Positions 1-11,104 are shown, counted from the first letter of the stretch. The stretch: 64,000 bases of DNA from Rebecca billardiae RCC1528 (GCA_965240325.2 OZ251235.1:744001-808000), one strand, 5' to 3'. The notes: generated by a model from the sequence alone, not told the origin. Numbers and translations: made by a program.

Positions 1-69
1 CGCCGGAGACCGCGCGTCGATGGGCGCGAGCGCCGCGCCGGCCGTGAGCAGCGCGGCCACGAACGTCAT
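1..69 (-). CDS. 5' end of a secreted or organelle-targeted protein (partial)
   Basis: Read on the minus strand, an ATG at 69 opens a frame that stays open to the window edge (23 codons). The first residues, MTFVAALLTAGAALAP, form a hydrophobic stretch with small residues before a likely cleavage site (A-x-A type), so this looks like a signal peptide. In a secondary-plastid alga this could be the front of an ER, secreted or plastid presequence. The rest of the gene lies outside the window, so the product is unknown. It is divergent from the C2/RGS gene on the plus strand. What I see is only the leader; the call rests on its hydrophobicity and the open frame. Confidence 0.45.
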   Translation of the reverse strand, partial: MTFVAALLTAGAALAPIDARSPA

Positions 70-468
70 GGCGGGCGTCTTCGCGCGATGATTGCGCACG
101 GCCGCTCCTCACAAACTCCCGCGCGTTTTTTCTGCCGCGCTGCGCACCACTCGCGACGAAGATTTCGCAGCAGATTATATTGAAGCGCGCGCCCAGCTGC
201 CCGCAACTGAAGCAGGTCATCTGCAAACAGACACCGCAGCACCGGACTCCTCCTCGTCGGGCCGGCCGCAACAGCAAACTGCGAAGAGCCCGGGCGCGAG
301 GGCGGAAAAAAGCAGCCGAATCAGGGCCGACAGCCTGCACTCCTGCAGCAGTGCAGCAGCCGACGAGCTGCATCGCAAGCATCCAGCCACTCGGCTCGAC
401 GTCCGCGCGGCGCGCGCAGCAGCGAGAGGGTGTGGGGCGCGTGACCCGGCCCGTGCCGCATCGTCACC
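70..468. promoter_or_regulatory. Divergent intergenic region between the secreted-protein start and the C2/RGS gene
   Basis: About 400 bp without a convincing gene between two oppositely oriented starts. It presumably holds the two promoters and 5' UTRs. I see no TATA box or other recognised element. Open frames here are short and of arginine/alanine-rich composition, as expected from GC bias. Confidence 0.4.
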
Positions 469-2900
469 ATGCCCCCCCACTCGCCCGCGATGGGCCAGTC
501 CGGCGGCGTCCCCGTCACCGAGATGCTCGTGATCGACGAGATTGCAACCTGGGTGTCTGAGCTCGTGACCGAGTCGCTCTGCACGTGGGTGCAGCACACG
601 AACGCGGTGCACGCGGCGACCGGCGCGCCGGTGCACCACTCTGCCGGCCCGAAGCGCGCGAGCGACGCCCTCCGCCTCGCCGTCGCCGACCTCACCGCCT
701 CGCTCGGCGCGTGGATGGACGGGCTGACCGAGCGGCGCAACGCGATGGCCGCGCGGTACGCGGACACGGTGAGCATCGAGAAGGCGCTGCGCGCGCACGG
801 CACGCTGAGCGTGCACATCCGCTCCGCGAGCGGCATCACCACCGCCGACCCGCGCAAGCCGCCCGACACGTACGCAGACGTGATTGTACACGGCATGAAC
901 AAGCGCACGCGCGCCGTGCACAAGACCAGCAGCCCGCAGTGGGACCAGGCGCTCACGTTCGAGGGGCAGCTCGCGCAGCTGATCGAGAAGCCAATGGCCG
1001 TTGGGGTGCGCGCGCGCGCGCGGCCGCGCGCGGCCGCCGCGCGCCACGCGCGCGCACGCGCGGGAGCGCGCGGCCGCGCTCACCGCGCGCGCTCGCTCGC
1101 GCGCCGCGCGCGCGCCGCCGCCGGCCGCGCACACGACAGGTGCGGCAGGAGGGCCCGGGCGCGGCGGTGCTGGGGCAGGTGATCCTGCACCTGTCCGACC
1201 TGCTGCGCGACCCGTCGGTGCTCAGCGCCTCGTGGGAGGACCTGCCGCTCTCGACGCGCGAGGGCCTCACGCGCGGCTCTCTGTCGATGGGCGTGTCGTT
1301 TCTGCCCGCGGCCCTCTCGGATGACGTGGTGCTGCGGCAGGCGGGCAAGCTGCGGCTGCGCATCGACCGCGCGTTCGACCTGCCGCTGCACGAGCTGCGC
1401 GAGCAGAACTGCATCATCCGCGTCACCGCCGCCGGCTCGCAGCGCCAGACCGCGCCCGTGCAGATCGACATCTCGAACGAACCCGCATGGTACCACGAGG
1501 CGCTTTCGTTTGAGGGGACCCTGGCGGACTTTGCGCTGGGCACGCTCGGCGTGGAGGTGCACGTGCAGGCGCCGGTGGGCGTGGCGCCGGACGACGACGA
1601 GGGGCTCATCATGCTCGCGGCGGGCACCTTCTCCCCGCCCTTCTCCGCGCCCGACCTCGAGCTGATGGCCACGGAGGTGCACGGCGTCCGCACCTCCGTG
1701 CCGCTGCGGCCGCGCGGCCGGGTGCTGCTCTCCTATGAGTGGACCGAGACGGCGCAGGTGCCGGTGGCGGAGGAGCTGCACCGCAAGTACCCGCTGCTGC
1801 GCCCCGCGCTGCGCATCCGGCAGCAGAAGCAAGAGGTGCCCATCGGTGCGCGCGCGCCGCGCGCCGCGCGCGCCGCGCACGCCGCGCCGCTCGCGCCACG
1901 CCGCCCGCCGCGCGTCTCACGCGCCGCGCCGCGCCGCCCGCCCCCGCCGTGCGCGCGTCGCGTCGCAGAGGTGCTGCTCGAGCACCCGTCTGGGCGCAGC
2001 TCCTTCCGCGCGTTCCTCGCCGCGGAGGAGTCGTACCACGCCAGCCTCGCGCGCGAGCGCCGCGCGAGCGCCAAGGCGCTCGACTGCTACCTGGCGATCC
2101 GGCAGCACATGGTGGTCTGCTCCTCCGCTTCTCACGAGGGGCCCTCCTCCTCGCCCAGCCGCGTGAAGGGGGCGAGCGCGCACGCCGTGTTCAGCCGGTA
2201 CCTCAAGGCGGAGTCGAAGGACATGCTCGAGCCGCCGCCGCCGCCCGCCGTCGTGCAGGCCCTCACCGTCGCCATGCTCAAGGGCGAGTACTCGGCGTTC
2301 ATGTTTGCGGACGTGACCACGCACGTGTTGGGCGTGCTCGCGGCAGGCGGGTTCCGCCGGTACGTCAACTCGAGCTACTTCTCCGAGCTGCTGCGCGCGC
2401 TCTCGCGCTCGCCGGTGCACGAGGTGGAGGACGACGGGCCGGGCATCCCCGCGTACGCGCGGCCCAAGGACCCCTTCGCCTCGCCCTCGTCCGCGCGCAC
2501 CGGGCCGCGCAGCCCGGCGCTGCACGCGTACGATGCGCTCCGCTCCGAGCGCTTCAAGGAGGGGCTGACGGAGCGGCGCTCGGACGACCTCCGCCGGCTG
2601 CAGGAGCTGCGCAGGCAGAACGCGGACGAGCTGGCCAAGTACCGCGCGGCGATGGAGGGCGCGCCCAACGGCACCTCCGACGTGCACGCGCTGCAGGAGG
2701 CGGCGCGGCGCGCGGCGAGCGAGCGCATCGTCGCGTCTGGCATGGCGTCGCCCGCGTCGGCCGCGCCCTATTACCGCGGCGGCGGCGGCGGCTCGACGCC
2801 GCCGCCGCGTGTGCGCGCGCCGGAGACGCCGAGCAAGCCGGCGCCGCCGCGCAGCAGCACGCCGCCGCCCGCGCACGCCGCCTCTCGCGGCCCCGCGACC

Positions 2901-2932
<32 letters not shown>

Positions 2933-3518
2933 CGCGTCCGCCAAGACGGAGGCGTCGGCGGGCAGGCCCGGCGGCGGCGGCAGCGGCGGCAGCGGCGGCA
3001 GCGGTGGGCGCGGCGGCGCGAGCGCGGCCGGCAGCGCGGCGCAGAGCAGGCCCCGATCCGAGCGCGCGTCCGACGAGAGGCCCTCCTCCGCGCAGGCGCC
3101 GCCGAGCCCGCCCCGCCAGCAGGCGGCGCGGGAGAGCAACTCGCCGGCCGGCGGCGGCAGCGGCTCTCCGGCCGGCGGCGGCGGCGGCGGCGCAACCAAG
3201 GCGGCGCGGAGCGTGTCGTGGTCGCGGGGCGTGGGCGCGCGCCCCGCGAAGGAGGCCGCGCCGCCGTCGATGCTGCGGAGGGTCTTCTCGAAGGGCTCGG
3301 GCAAGTCGCCCACGCCGTCGAACGAAGGCTCGCCCCGCGCGGGCGACTCGACGATCTACACGCCCGCGCCCGGCCATGGCGGCACGCCTCCGCTCGCGAC
3401 GAGCCAGAGCGCAGACGCGGCGGGCGAGGCGGGCAGCAGGGGTGGCACGCCGAGGGCGAGCGACGAGAAGAAGAAGCGCTCCATCTTCTCCCGGAGCGGC
3501 GGCGGTGTCAAGCTCTGA
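469..3518 (+). CDS. C2-domain and RGS-domain protein
   Basis: Three exons by phase: 469-1005, 1140-1845 and 1969-3518, giving about 930 aa. Both introns begin GTGCGC, are CG-rich and end CAG. Residues about 111-210 and 247-385 have the beta-strand pattern of C2 domains (for example GKLRLRIDRAFDLP at the start of the second), but the acidic calcium-binding loops are not clear. Residues about 416-540 match an RGS domain: a start around EVLLEHPSGRSSFRAFLAAE and the typical end FRRYVNSSYF. RGS domains bind G-alpha subunits and speed GTP hydrolysis; C2 domains usually bind membranes or proteins. The last ~350 residues are low-complexity (Gly, Pro, Ser, a CAG-coded polyglutamine at 2904-2930) and end in a basic KKKRS tail. 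A membrane-linked regulator of G-protein signalling is an inference. Domain order is clear; partners are unknown. Confidence 0.75.
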
Positions 3519-4304
3519 GACACGTCCGCAGCCAGCGCTCCTCGGCGGCGCTGCCAGCCCTGCGCGCCGCGCGGCCTGCGGGCCCGTCCCTGCCTCACGT
3601 CGGACTCGGAGTGGTGCGCTCGGCCTGGCCACTCCGCCTGGGCCTGCCTGGCTCTGGACTCCGCGCCGCGCTGCCAGCAGTCAGCAGCACGGCAGCGTCG
3701 GGCAGCACGCAATGCGTATCCGCCGCGGTGTCGGAGACGGCCAGCTGGCGGCCGGCGGCACTCGATCCGCAGCCGCGCCCTCGTCCGGACTACTGTCGTG
3801 GGGCCCCGACGCCGCGCGCATCGTCGACGTCACTGACGCTCATCGTCGCGGCGCATCTATCAGCAGTACGTAGGCGTGACACCCTGACGTGACGACTGAC
3901 GAGTGACTCGTGTCTCGTCACGAGTGACGTGACGAGCTAGCGCATATTATCGAGCGGCGGCGCGCGGCATCGATGCTGATGAATCGCGAATTCGATGCGG
4001 CGGCGCAGCGGTTCCAGTCGGATGACGGGCCCAGGTTTTTCCGGGTATTTTTTGCGGTGTTCTCATTGGCTGCTTAAAACCCATGCCACACTCTCATTGG
4101 CTCTCACAAGCGCAGGCACGAGCGCCAGCCAATCGCGTGCCTCCCTCGATTTACCCAGAAAAAGACTCTCGTCCAATGAGATGTGAGAGCTCCTTCTGCC
4201 AATATCATCTGCTAAAACTGCTGATAAATACATTAAAATTTAAATACCTTTGTAACATCAATTATAAAATTAAATGCGAGTGTAAGTTTTGCTGGACCGA
4301 GTCG
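3519..4304. other. 3' region of C2/RGS gene and AT-richer gene-free stretch with CCAAT boxes
   Basis: No gene is supported. 3519-3950 is probably 3' UTR and spacer. Four CCAAT/ATTGG boxes lie within about 115 bp (4065, 4096, 4129, 4173), alternating in orientation, followed by an AT-rich patch (4200-4290). One of them (CCAGCCAAT...TTTACCCAGAAAAAG, 4125-4165) is repeated in direct orientation at 6930-6978, on the far side of the neighbouring repeat block. Confidence 0.5.
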
Positions 4305-4794
4305 TCAGCGGGCTGTCCGGACAGTCCGGGGTTCTATCCACCCCCCTCACTGAACAAGTGAACATTGAACAGAACATTGCGAGCCACCGGACATCATTGA
4401 GTCCGGACGGGCTGACAATCCGGACAGTCCGGGGTTCTATCCACCCCCCTCACTGAACAAGTGAACAGAACAGAACATTGAGCCACCGGATATCATTGAG
4501 TCCGGACGGCTGATCCGGACAGTCCGGGGTTCTATCCACCCCCCTCACTGAACAAGTGCCACTACTCAATTCAAGTGAACAGAACAGAACATTGAGCCAC
4601 CGGACATCATTGAGTCCGGACGGGCTGACAATCCGGACAGTCCGGGGTTCTATCCATCCCCCTCACTGAACAAGTGAACAGAACAGAACATTGAGCCACC
4701 GGATATCATTGAGTCCGGACGGCTGATCCGGACAGTCCGGGGTTCTATCCACCCCCCTCACTGAACAAGTGAACAGAACAGAACATTGAGCCAG
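4305..4794. repeat. Tandem repeat array, units of 95-117 bp (about 4.5 copies)
   Basis: The marker GGGGTTCTATCCA recurs at 4328, 4431, 4526, 4643 and 4738, so unit lengths are 103, 95, 117 and 95 bp. Units alternate between a form with GGCTGATCC and a form with GGGCTGACAATCC, which suggests a two-unit higher-order period near 200-212 bp. Each unit carries the palindromic pair TCCGGAC...GTCCGGA and the segment AACAGAACAGAACATTGAG. The last unit ends in a 25-bp sequence (4770-4794) that recurs inverted at 6683-6707. Confidence 0.9.
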
Positions 4795-5289
4795 GTTTCG
4801 TCGGCTGCGGTTTGACGCGCGATGGCGGGCCGTTTGAAAAAGGCACGCTGGCACGACGACTTGGTCTCGGCTTGCTCGCGGGCGCACGCGGCCTCGCTCA
4901 GCACGGCGCGAGCTCCTGCGGCCGTCTAAGCACGCGCAGAGGCGACGCGCGGGGCTGGGTAGGTGGTAGAGAAGGCCTGTCGCCCTCCTCCGCCGCGCGC
5001 CTTGCTCGCCGCCGCTTTCGCCGCACCTTAGGCCAGCGCGCACGCGCGCGCCGCCTCCAGAGCCAGCCTCGGGCACGCGGCAGCCGCCCGCGCATGTGTG
5101 GTGCGCGGTCTGGTCGGCGCGAGTCGGTTGGGGCGATCGGGCGAGGCGGGTGAGGTATGCATACTGTAGACGCGCGCCATGACGCCTCGCGCCGCGTGGC
5201 ACGCTGCCGTCGGAGGACTCCACGATCAGCTGATTACATTTGCTAACGCAATTGTTGCAGCTTGAAGCGTCTTCTGGTTGCTCTGCTCC

Positions 5290-5610
5290 GCGTCCCTCCT
5301 GGGGCGGGAGCACCACGGTGCGGGAGCACCGAGTCAGATGCAGAGGCGCCAAGTCGGGCGCGAGAGCACCAAGTCGGGCCGGGCAGCACTACCTGTTCTG
5401 GGCGTGGGAGTGGTCACGGCTCGCTGGGCCTCCGGCCCTGCTCGGTAGGCAGCCGGCGCTCCGCGCCTCTGCCCCCAGGGCGCTACGCGCCCGAAATTAA
5501 TCCCCTCTTGGGGCGGGAGCACCAAGTAGCGGGAGCACCAAGTGGCGAGAACACCAGCCAAGTAGCTGGAGCACTGAGTAGGGCGGGAGCACCGAGCAGG
5601 GCTGGCGGCG
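5290..5610. repeat. Short-period minisatellite based on GGGAGCACC(A/G)AGT
   Basis: The core GGGAGCACC or GAGAGCACC followed by AAGT/GAGT recurs irregularly from about 5299 to 5600, for example near 5318, 5351, 5505, 5523 and 5586. The spacing is about 15-20 bp within clusters. Two clusters are separated by unrelated sequence around 5390-5500. No function is evident. Confidence 0.6.
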
Positions 5611-5689
5611 CTTGCCCTGCGCGCTCTCGGCGTGGGCGCGCGCGCCGCGCCCGGCACGCCGTCGTGCCCGCACTGCCCGCACTAGTCTC

Positions 5690-6660
5690 GGCCGCGGGCG
5701 CGGCGCGCGCGGGCGGCTGCGTGGCGGCGCGCGCGTCGCTGGCGCACGCGCACTGCAAGCGCTCGTCGCGGCGGGGTGGCCGGCGGCGGAGCAGCTGCCG
5801 GCGCTGGTGGGCGCGGCGACGGCCGCGCTGCGCGCCGCCGACGCACCCGCCGCGCGTGCCGCCGCTCGGCGCCGCGCTCGGCGCGGCCTCGCGGTGCTGT
5901 GCGGCGAGCTCGGCGCGGGCGGCGCGGGCACGTACTCGGCGCGGGCGGCGCGGCGCGGGCGTGTTCCGCGCGCGCGCCGCACCCGGCATGCCGTCACGCC
6001 CGCGCTGCCCGCGCTCGTCTGCCGCGCGGCCGCGGCGCGCGCGGAGGGCTACGCGGCGGCGCGCGCGGCATTGGCGCACGCGCTGTGCGGGCTCGTCGCG
6101 GCAGGGCGGCCGGCGGCGGAGCAGCTGCCGGCGCTGGTGGGCGCGGCGACGGGCGCGTTGCGCGCCGCCGAGACGCCCACCGCGCGCGCCGCGCTCGGCG
6201 CCGCGCTCGGCGCGGCCTCGCGGCGCTGTGCACCGAGCTCGGCGCGGGCCGCGCGGGCGCGTGCAACGCACACGCTGCGCTGGGCACGCCGTCGCGCCCG
6301 CAGCCCGCGCTCGTCTCGGACGTGGCCGCGGCGCGCGCGGACGGCTGAGCGGCGGCGCGCGCGGCACTGGCGCACGCGCTGTGCGGGCTCGTCGCGGCGG
6401 GGCGGCCGGCGGCGGAGCAGCTGCCGGCGCTGGTGGGCGGGGCGACGGGCGCGCTGCGACGCGCCGCCGACACGCCCGCCGCGCGAGCCGCGCTCGGCGC
6501 CGCGCTCGGCGCGGCCTCGCGGCACTGTGCGCCGAGCTCGGCGCGGGCGGCGCGGGCGCGTGCAACGCCGCGCTGCTCGAGCTGCCGGCGGCGGCGCAGC
6601 TGCGCGCGCTCGGTGCGCTGCTCGGGGCGAGCCGTCGCGCGGGAGCCATCGTGCGCGGCG
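5690..6660 (+). pseudogene. Three degenerate copies of a ~300-330 bp coding-like repeat
   Basis: The marker GCAGCTGCCGGCGCTGGTGG occurs at 5791, 6121 and 6417, so copies are 330 and 296 bp apart. In the best-preserved frame each copy reads as an alanine-rich helical repeat (for example AAEQLPALVGAATGALRAA, then ALGAALGA), and the last copy continues with LLELPAAAQLRALGALL. The reading frame shifts between and inside copies, so no single frame spans the array. This looks like a decayed fragment of a repeat protein, perhaps captured by the surrounding inverted-repeat block. The parent family is not recognised. Confidence 0.4.
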
Positions 6661-6707
6661 AGCTCAACGCAGGCGGGCTGGGCTGGCTCAATGTTCTGTT
6701 CTGTTCA

Positions 6708-7154
6708 GTGGTTCTGTGGAGGACCCAAATAGAACACCGGATTCCCGGCCGCCGGAGTTTCAATTCTTTTCTTTTACCAGCAGCATCGTCCTGAAGAAGA
6801 TTTTCTTTTTTTAATAGATATTTTCTTTTCTTTTTAGCGGAAATGGCTTGGCTCAATGGTTCTATCCCTTTTTTGACAAATGGCTTTTTTTAGCTTGGGT
6901 ATATCTCCGGGCGAATCTCCGCTCAGAGACCAGCCAATGGCGTGCCGTGGACTGCTACTCAACTTTACCCAGAAAAAGTCGGGCCCGGATGGTCCAGTCG
7001 TCGTCGCCGCCGCGGCCGCGCACCGGCGCACTCGCCAGCTGTAGACGCTGTAGTCGTCCAGAGCCGCAACCGTGGGCGCCCAGCCGAGCCAAGCAGAATG
7101 CGCCACAGCCCACAGAGACTCCCTGAGAGCCAGCAGCCAGAGCCGTCGCGGCTG
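6708..7154. other. Gene-free stretch with T-rich tracts
   Basis: Several T-rich runs (about 6755-6835 and 6870-6890) lie on the plus strand. A CCAAT box is at 6934, and the TTTACCCAGAAAAAG copy ends near 6978. The rest is the 3' flank of the bestrophin gene. No gene is supported. Confidence 0.4.
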
Positions 7155-9847
7155 TCAGAGCCTGACCTCCCCTGCTTTGGCTGCGGCAGCGCTCGGCGGT
7201 GGCGCGGGTGCGGTCGCCCGTCTTTGCTCGTCAGCGGGGCTCGCCTTGACGGCGGCCGGCCCCGCCGCCTGCGTCTGCTCCGCTGCCTGCTGCTCCGCCT
7301 CCTCCTTCGCCTTCATCTCCTTGGCCACCTGCAGGATGAGCTGGCTCTTGCGCACGGGCTTGGGCGAGGAGGGCGCAGACGGGTACTGCTCGCTGTGCAG
7401 CATCTTCTCCACAAACGCCTTGAAGGTCGGGTTGGACTGCGCCTGCTCGCCGTAGTGCTGCGTCATCTCGCGCTGGATCACCTCCTGACACGACGCGGGC
7501 GCGCGCGCGCAGCCGGCGCGGCGGGGGCAGGCGGGGCGCGAGGGCGGCTGAGAGCCCGGCGCGTGCGGCGGCATGCACGGCGCCGCGCTCCACGCTCGGC
7601 CGCCCGGCTGCCGCGCGCGCGCGCCGCTCAGCGCCAATCACCTGAAACTGCCGCCCGCGCTTGCTGCTCATGCTGTCGCTGGCGAGGCGCGGCATGAAGA
7701 TCATCTTGTACAGCGTCTCGTTGAACTCGGCGTGCATCGCCATCAGCGGCAGGTCGTTGGCGTCCTGCACAGCGGCGGTCGCACGCCGGCGGCGCGCGGC
7801 GGGCGAGGCTGGAGTAAGTGGCGCGGCGCGGCCACCGCAGCCGCGCCCGGCCGCCTCGGCGCAACGATCGGCGCGGCGCGGCCACCGCGCGCGAGGGCGG
7901 CGCGCTGCGGCGTGCTGCGCGTGTGCACCTCTCCGAACGGGTCCTCCAGCTCCTCCGCCACCTCGTTGATCGCGACGAAGAAGAGCGAGGACAGGAAGGC
8001 GCACACCACCGCCACCATCACGTGCGACGTGAACGAGACGATCACCAGCGGGCACGTGAAGATGAAGTAGTACTTGATAAGACGCATCAGGTCGTAGAAG
8101 GGGAACTGAGCAGGGGAAGGGGGCGGCGCGTGGCGGGGGCGGAGTGGCCGCGGCGCGCGCGCACGCGACACAGGCGCGCGCGCGTGCGCCAGCCGCGGGT
8201 GAGGCCCAGACTCCCGGGGCGGAGGGTGCCGAGGGCGCAGCCGCTGAGGCTGGCAGGCCGTGGTGCCACGCACACGCACGACGCACGACGCCCGCGCACG
8301 GCCAGCGCGGCCTGTGCAGAGGGCGGCGTCCTAACCAACGCCGCGCAAGCTTGCTCGGCGCGGCAGCCACCACCCACTGCCGCCAGCCATGGCCGCGCGC
8401 CCGGCCGCGCGCAACGCGAGCCCGGCAAGGCTGTGCTGTGCGCGCGCGCGACGAGCGCCGCGCGGCCGCGCGCCCGTACCGGGAACGGATTCTGCGCGAT
8501 CTTCTGCGCAGTCGCGCACATCAGCGTGCCGTTGGAGATCTCCTGGAAGATGCGCGAGACGATCGGAGGCTGCGCGCACAGGACGGCGCCGCGCGGCCAG
8601 GGTTGAGCGCGCCGGCGCTCAGCACTCAGCGCGTGACGCGCTGTGCGCACGCGCGCGGGGCGCAGCGCGCGCACAGGGCGCGGAGCAGCAGCCAGTCTCG
8701 CGCACAGACGTGTGCGGCGCGCACACCGGCATCTGCAGGCCTCCGTTGGAGATCCGGTCGCAGATGAGGCGCACGACGCGCAGCTGTGTGAACTCGACCC
8801 AGCCGGCATCGCCGATGCCCTGCAGCTGGTCGTACTCGTGCGACTCCATGCCGCCGAGCACCTGGCAGCCGCGCGCGCGCACACCGCGGCACGTGCACAG
8901 ACGGCAGCCGGTGGCGAAGCAAGCGTGAGAGTTGGGCGTGGGAGCGTGGAGCGGTCGCCCAGAGCGGCGCGGGTACAGCCCCACCACGCAGGGCCCATGG
9001 GCGTGCGTACGGCACAGCCGTGCCCCAGGGGCAGGGCAGGAGCAGGGGCGGGGGCGTGCACACGCGCACAGCACACACACACCACTGCGCGCACACACAC
9101 CACTGCGCGCACACACACCACTGCGCGCACACACACCCCGGTGCGCACACACCTGCATCTGGATGTACTTGTACCGATCCTCGCCGCTGATCAGGCACGC
9201 GCGCAGCCACGGGAAGATGGCGGAGATGTACGAGATCTCGACCGAGACCTGCCGCGCCTGCTCCGTGACGAGGCAGCGCACGTCCCAGCAGCTCTTGATC
9301 TCGAGCATCGCGACCGCGTGCAGCAGCGAGAAGAGATGGCCGATGATGCACTTGAAGCCCATCACGTTCGGCGGCGGCTTGCCGGCGGTGGAGGGGTCGT
9401 CGAACGCGATGAGCATGGTGATCGAGTCGATGTACTTCTGACGCATGTTATGCACCATCGTCAGCCCCTCCCAGTCTGCCCGCGCCCGCGGCGTGGGAGG
9501 CGCGCAGTGCCCCAGTAAGCAAGGCTGCGCGGCCGCGCGCGGCACGCGCCTCGCCGCGGGCGCGCACATCGGTTGTAGGCCAGGTTGACGCGAAAGGCGA
9601 TCACGAATGAGATCGACAGAAGAGAGACCTGGTGCACGTACGGGTTGACCACGAGAGAGTAGATCACGCCCTCGCCGACGAGGCCGAGCACCGTGTCCTC
9701 GGTCGTGTCCTGCTCGGCAATCTCCGAGTGGATGATCATCAGCACGGTGATGACGACGGAGATGCACGCAAAGGGGATGGACCTCGGGAGGACCGATCCG
9801 ACGATCCGCGTCGTGCCGAACCACTCCGACTTGTCATAGTCGATCAT
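7155..9847 (-). CDS. Bestrophin-family anion channel
   Basis: Seven exons fit by phase: 9847-9568, 9475-9153, 8861-8727, 8569-8480, 8105-7929, 7764-7642 and 7484-7155, giving 485 aa. Bestrophins are pentameric chloride/bicarbonate channels; some algal ones supply bicarbonate to the pyrenoid. Family signatures are clear once spliced: N-R-Y-W-E-G across the first junction, a G-G-[LI]-x-[MV]-P-P-P-I-[VL]-x-R stretch at the exon 3/4 junction, PFPFP at the exon 4/5 junction, and the hallmark LEDPFG (about 329-334) joined to DANDLPL (336-342). Hydrophobic segments lie at about 15-40, 60-85 and in exon 5. The start MIDYDKSEW matches the family N-terminus, so no plastid leader is apparent. The ~110-residue tail is charged and Ala/Gln-rich. 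Intron 2 holds an AC-rich minisatellite. The family call is very secure; ion choice and membrane are not known. Confidence 0.93.
9072..9138. repeat. Minisatellite ACACACACCACTGCGCGC inside bestrophin intron 2
   Basis: About four tandem copies of an 18-bp unit combining an AC run with TGCGCGC. It lies just next to the donor site of the second intron, on the coding (minus) strand reading as GT/GCGC. Its alternating purine-pyrimidine composition is favourable for Z-DNA, which is an inference from composition only. Confidence 0.75.
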
Positions 9848-10293
9848 TGTGTGCCTCGGTAGGCGCCCGGCCGGGCACAATGACCACAAGCCAGTCGGTC
9901 GTGGGCCGCGGGGCTTGCTGCCGCGCTTCCGTGCGCGGTGCCGAACAGATACGTGCGTAAAAATGCAAATACATCCAAAACATCAAACGGCACGCTTGAA
10001 TTGAATACAAGGCAGACAATAACGATGGGGGGCGCGCGCGCGCATGCAAAAGCAGCACGCAGACAGCGAGCTGAACTGCCAAGCTGGATGGACATTCTGA
10101 CATATAGAAGCTTGTTTCGTTTGTGAGCGTGACGCGCGCACAGTGGCGAAGCTTGCTGTGCACGATGAGGAGCTTCTGCTCGCGCGCACCGTCTCGCATT
10201 GCACCCCGCTCTCCAAGCGTGCCAGCACCGTGGCCTGCGGGGCGATGCCCGACCTCGGTCAAGCCAGCGCCATGCGGCACAAGGTGTGGCGGT
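9848..10293. other. Spacer upstream of the bestrophin gene and downstream of fibrillin
   Basis: About 450 bp without a convincing gene. It should hold the bestrophin promoter (minus strand) and the 3' UTR of the fibrillin gene. The middle part (9955-10020) is less GC-rich than average. No specific element is recognised. Confidence 0.4.
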
Positions 10294-11010
10294 TCAGCCC
10301 GACCGCGTCTGCACAAAATAGCCAGAGGCAGCGCCCTGCTCGCTATTCTGCCGAATGATCAGCATATCGTCATCCAGGTAGGACACGTCGAAGTAGCCGA
10401 TGCCCTCGCGCGCCTGCTGCGCGGCCGGGCCGTCCGGGCCAAATGGGAACGGCAGCTGCAGCTTGGGCAGCTCGAACGAGGCGACGCTGTCCGAGCCAAA
10501 CAGCGAGAGTGGTTGGCCGCCGAACTCCTCAAACGAGAGGCCGACGCGCGTGCTCGAGCGCACGATCGAGCGCGTGTACACCTTGAGACGGAAGGTCGAG
10601 TCGAGCCCGCCCGCGATCGCTGGCGGGAGGGCGGACAGGGCCCGTGGTGCCACGTCAATCATGTTCACAATGGCGGGCGGGTCGGTGATGTCCTGGAAGA
10701 TGCTGCCCACGCTCACGAGCGGGTTGGCGCCAAGGGACGTCACGTCGGCCCCGGACGCATAGAGCAGCTCCCACAGCCCGACGATCGTTGGCTCCCCTGG
10801 CGGTGCGCCGTACGGCTGCAGCCCATCCGTCGGGCTTGTCGCTGGGCTCACCGCTTCAAGCTGCGCAACGAGCCCATCGATCTTGGTGCGATCGCTGGGG
10901 CGCGCGGAGAAGCCTCGGTCGCACAGAGCGCACGCTCGAAGGAGGTCTGCTTTGAGTGGCGAGATTGAGGAGACTGCTGTCAGGCCTGCGAGGGCGAGCA
11001 CCACGGCCAT
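10294..11010 (-). CDS. PAP/fibrillin (plastid lipid-associated) family protein
   Basis: Single-exon frame of 238 aa starting at the ATG at 11010. Fibrillins are lipocalin-like proteins of plastoglobules, thylakoids or stroma that bind prenylquinones or lipids. Supporting features are the LWELLYAS segment (about residue 80), the middle F-R-L-K-V-Y strand followed by G-L-S-F-E-E-F, and the C-terminal YFDVSYLDDDMLIIRQN, which corresponds to the family's conserved YLDxDLRIxR signature. The first ~20 residues are hydrophobic (ALAGLTAVSS) and could act as a signal peptide for secondary-plastid import, but the leader is short and I cannot define a transit peptide. The gene is head-to-head with PSMG3, only 94 bp apart. 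Which fibrillin subgroup it belongs to cannot be told. Confidence 0.85.
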   Translation of the reverse strand: MAVVLALAGLTAVSSISPLKADLLRACALCDRGFSARPSDRTKIDGLVAQLEAVSPATSPTDGLQPYGAPPGEPTIVGLWELLYASGADVTSLGANPLVSVGSIFQDITDPPAIVNMIDVAPRALSALPPAIAGGLDSTFRLKVYTRSIVRSSTRVGLSFEEFGGQPLSLFGSDSVASFELPKLQLPFPFGPDGPAAQQAREGIGYFDVSYLDDDMLIIRQNSEQGAASGYFVQTRSG

Positions 11011-11104
11011 GCTGGAGGCGCGGCCGTGAATTGCGCGTCCAGGTGGAATTCAGTAATTCACCCGGATTCCTGGTCCCGGAGCAGGGTGACTGAGTGTGCC
11101 CAGC

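Larger units (their letters stand above)
4770..6707. mobile_element. 1.94 kb block bounded by a perfect 25-bp inverted repeat (possible non-autonomous element)
   Basis: Positions 4770-4794 and 6683-6707 are exact reverse complements over 25 bp. Between them are GC-rich sequence, a minisatellite and a three-copy coding-like repeat, but no intact gene and no recognisable transposase. Outside the inverted repeats, a degenerate direct repeat (CCAGCCAAT plus TTTACCCAGAAAAAG) lies at 4125-4165 and 6930-6978. The layout fits a non-autonomous DNA element or an insertion into a promoter-like sequence. I cannot exclude two unrelated insertions of the same tandem unit. Confidence 0.45.

Noticed and set aside
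585-1139. Long plus-strand frame extending upstream of the second C2/RGS exon.
   Set aside because: It is Arg/Ala-rich shadow sequence over exon 1 and intron 1; the exon 1 frame at 469 gives the coherent protein and the phases match.
9061-9140. CRISPR-like array.
   Set aside because: The units are contiguous 18-bp minisatellite copies without spacers, in a eukaryotic intron.
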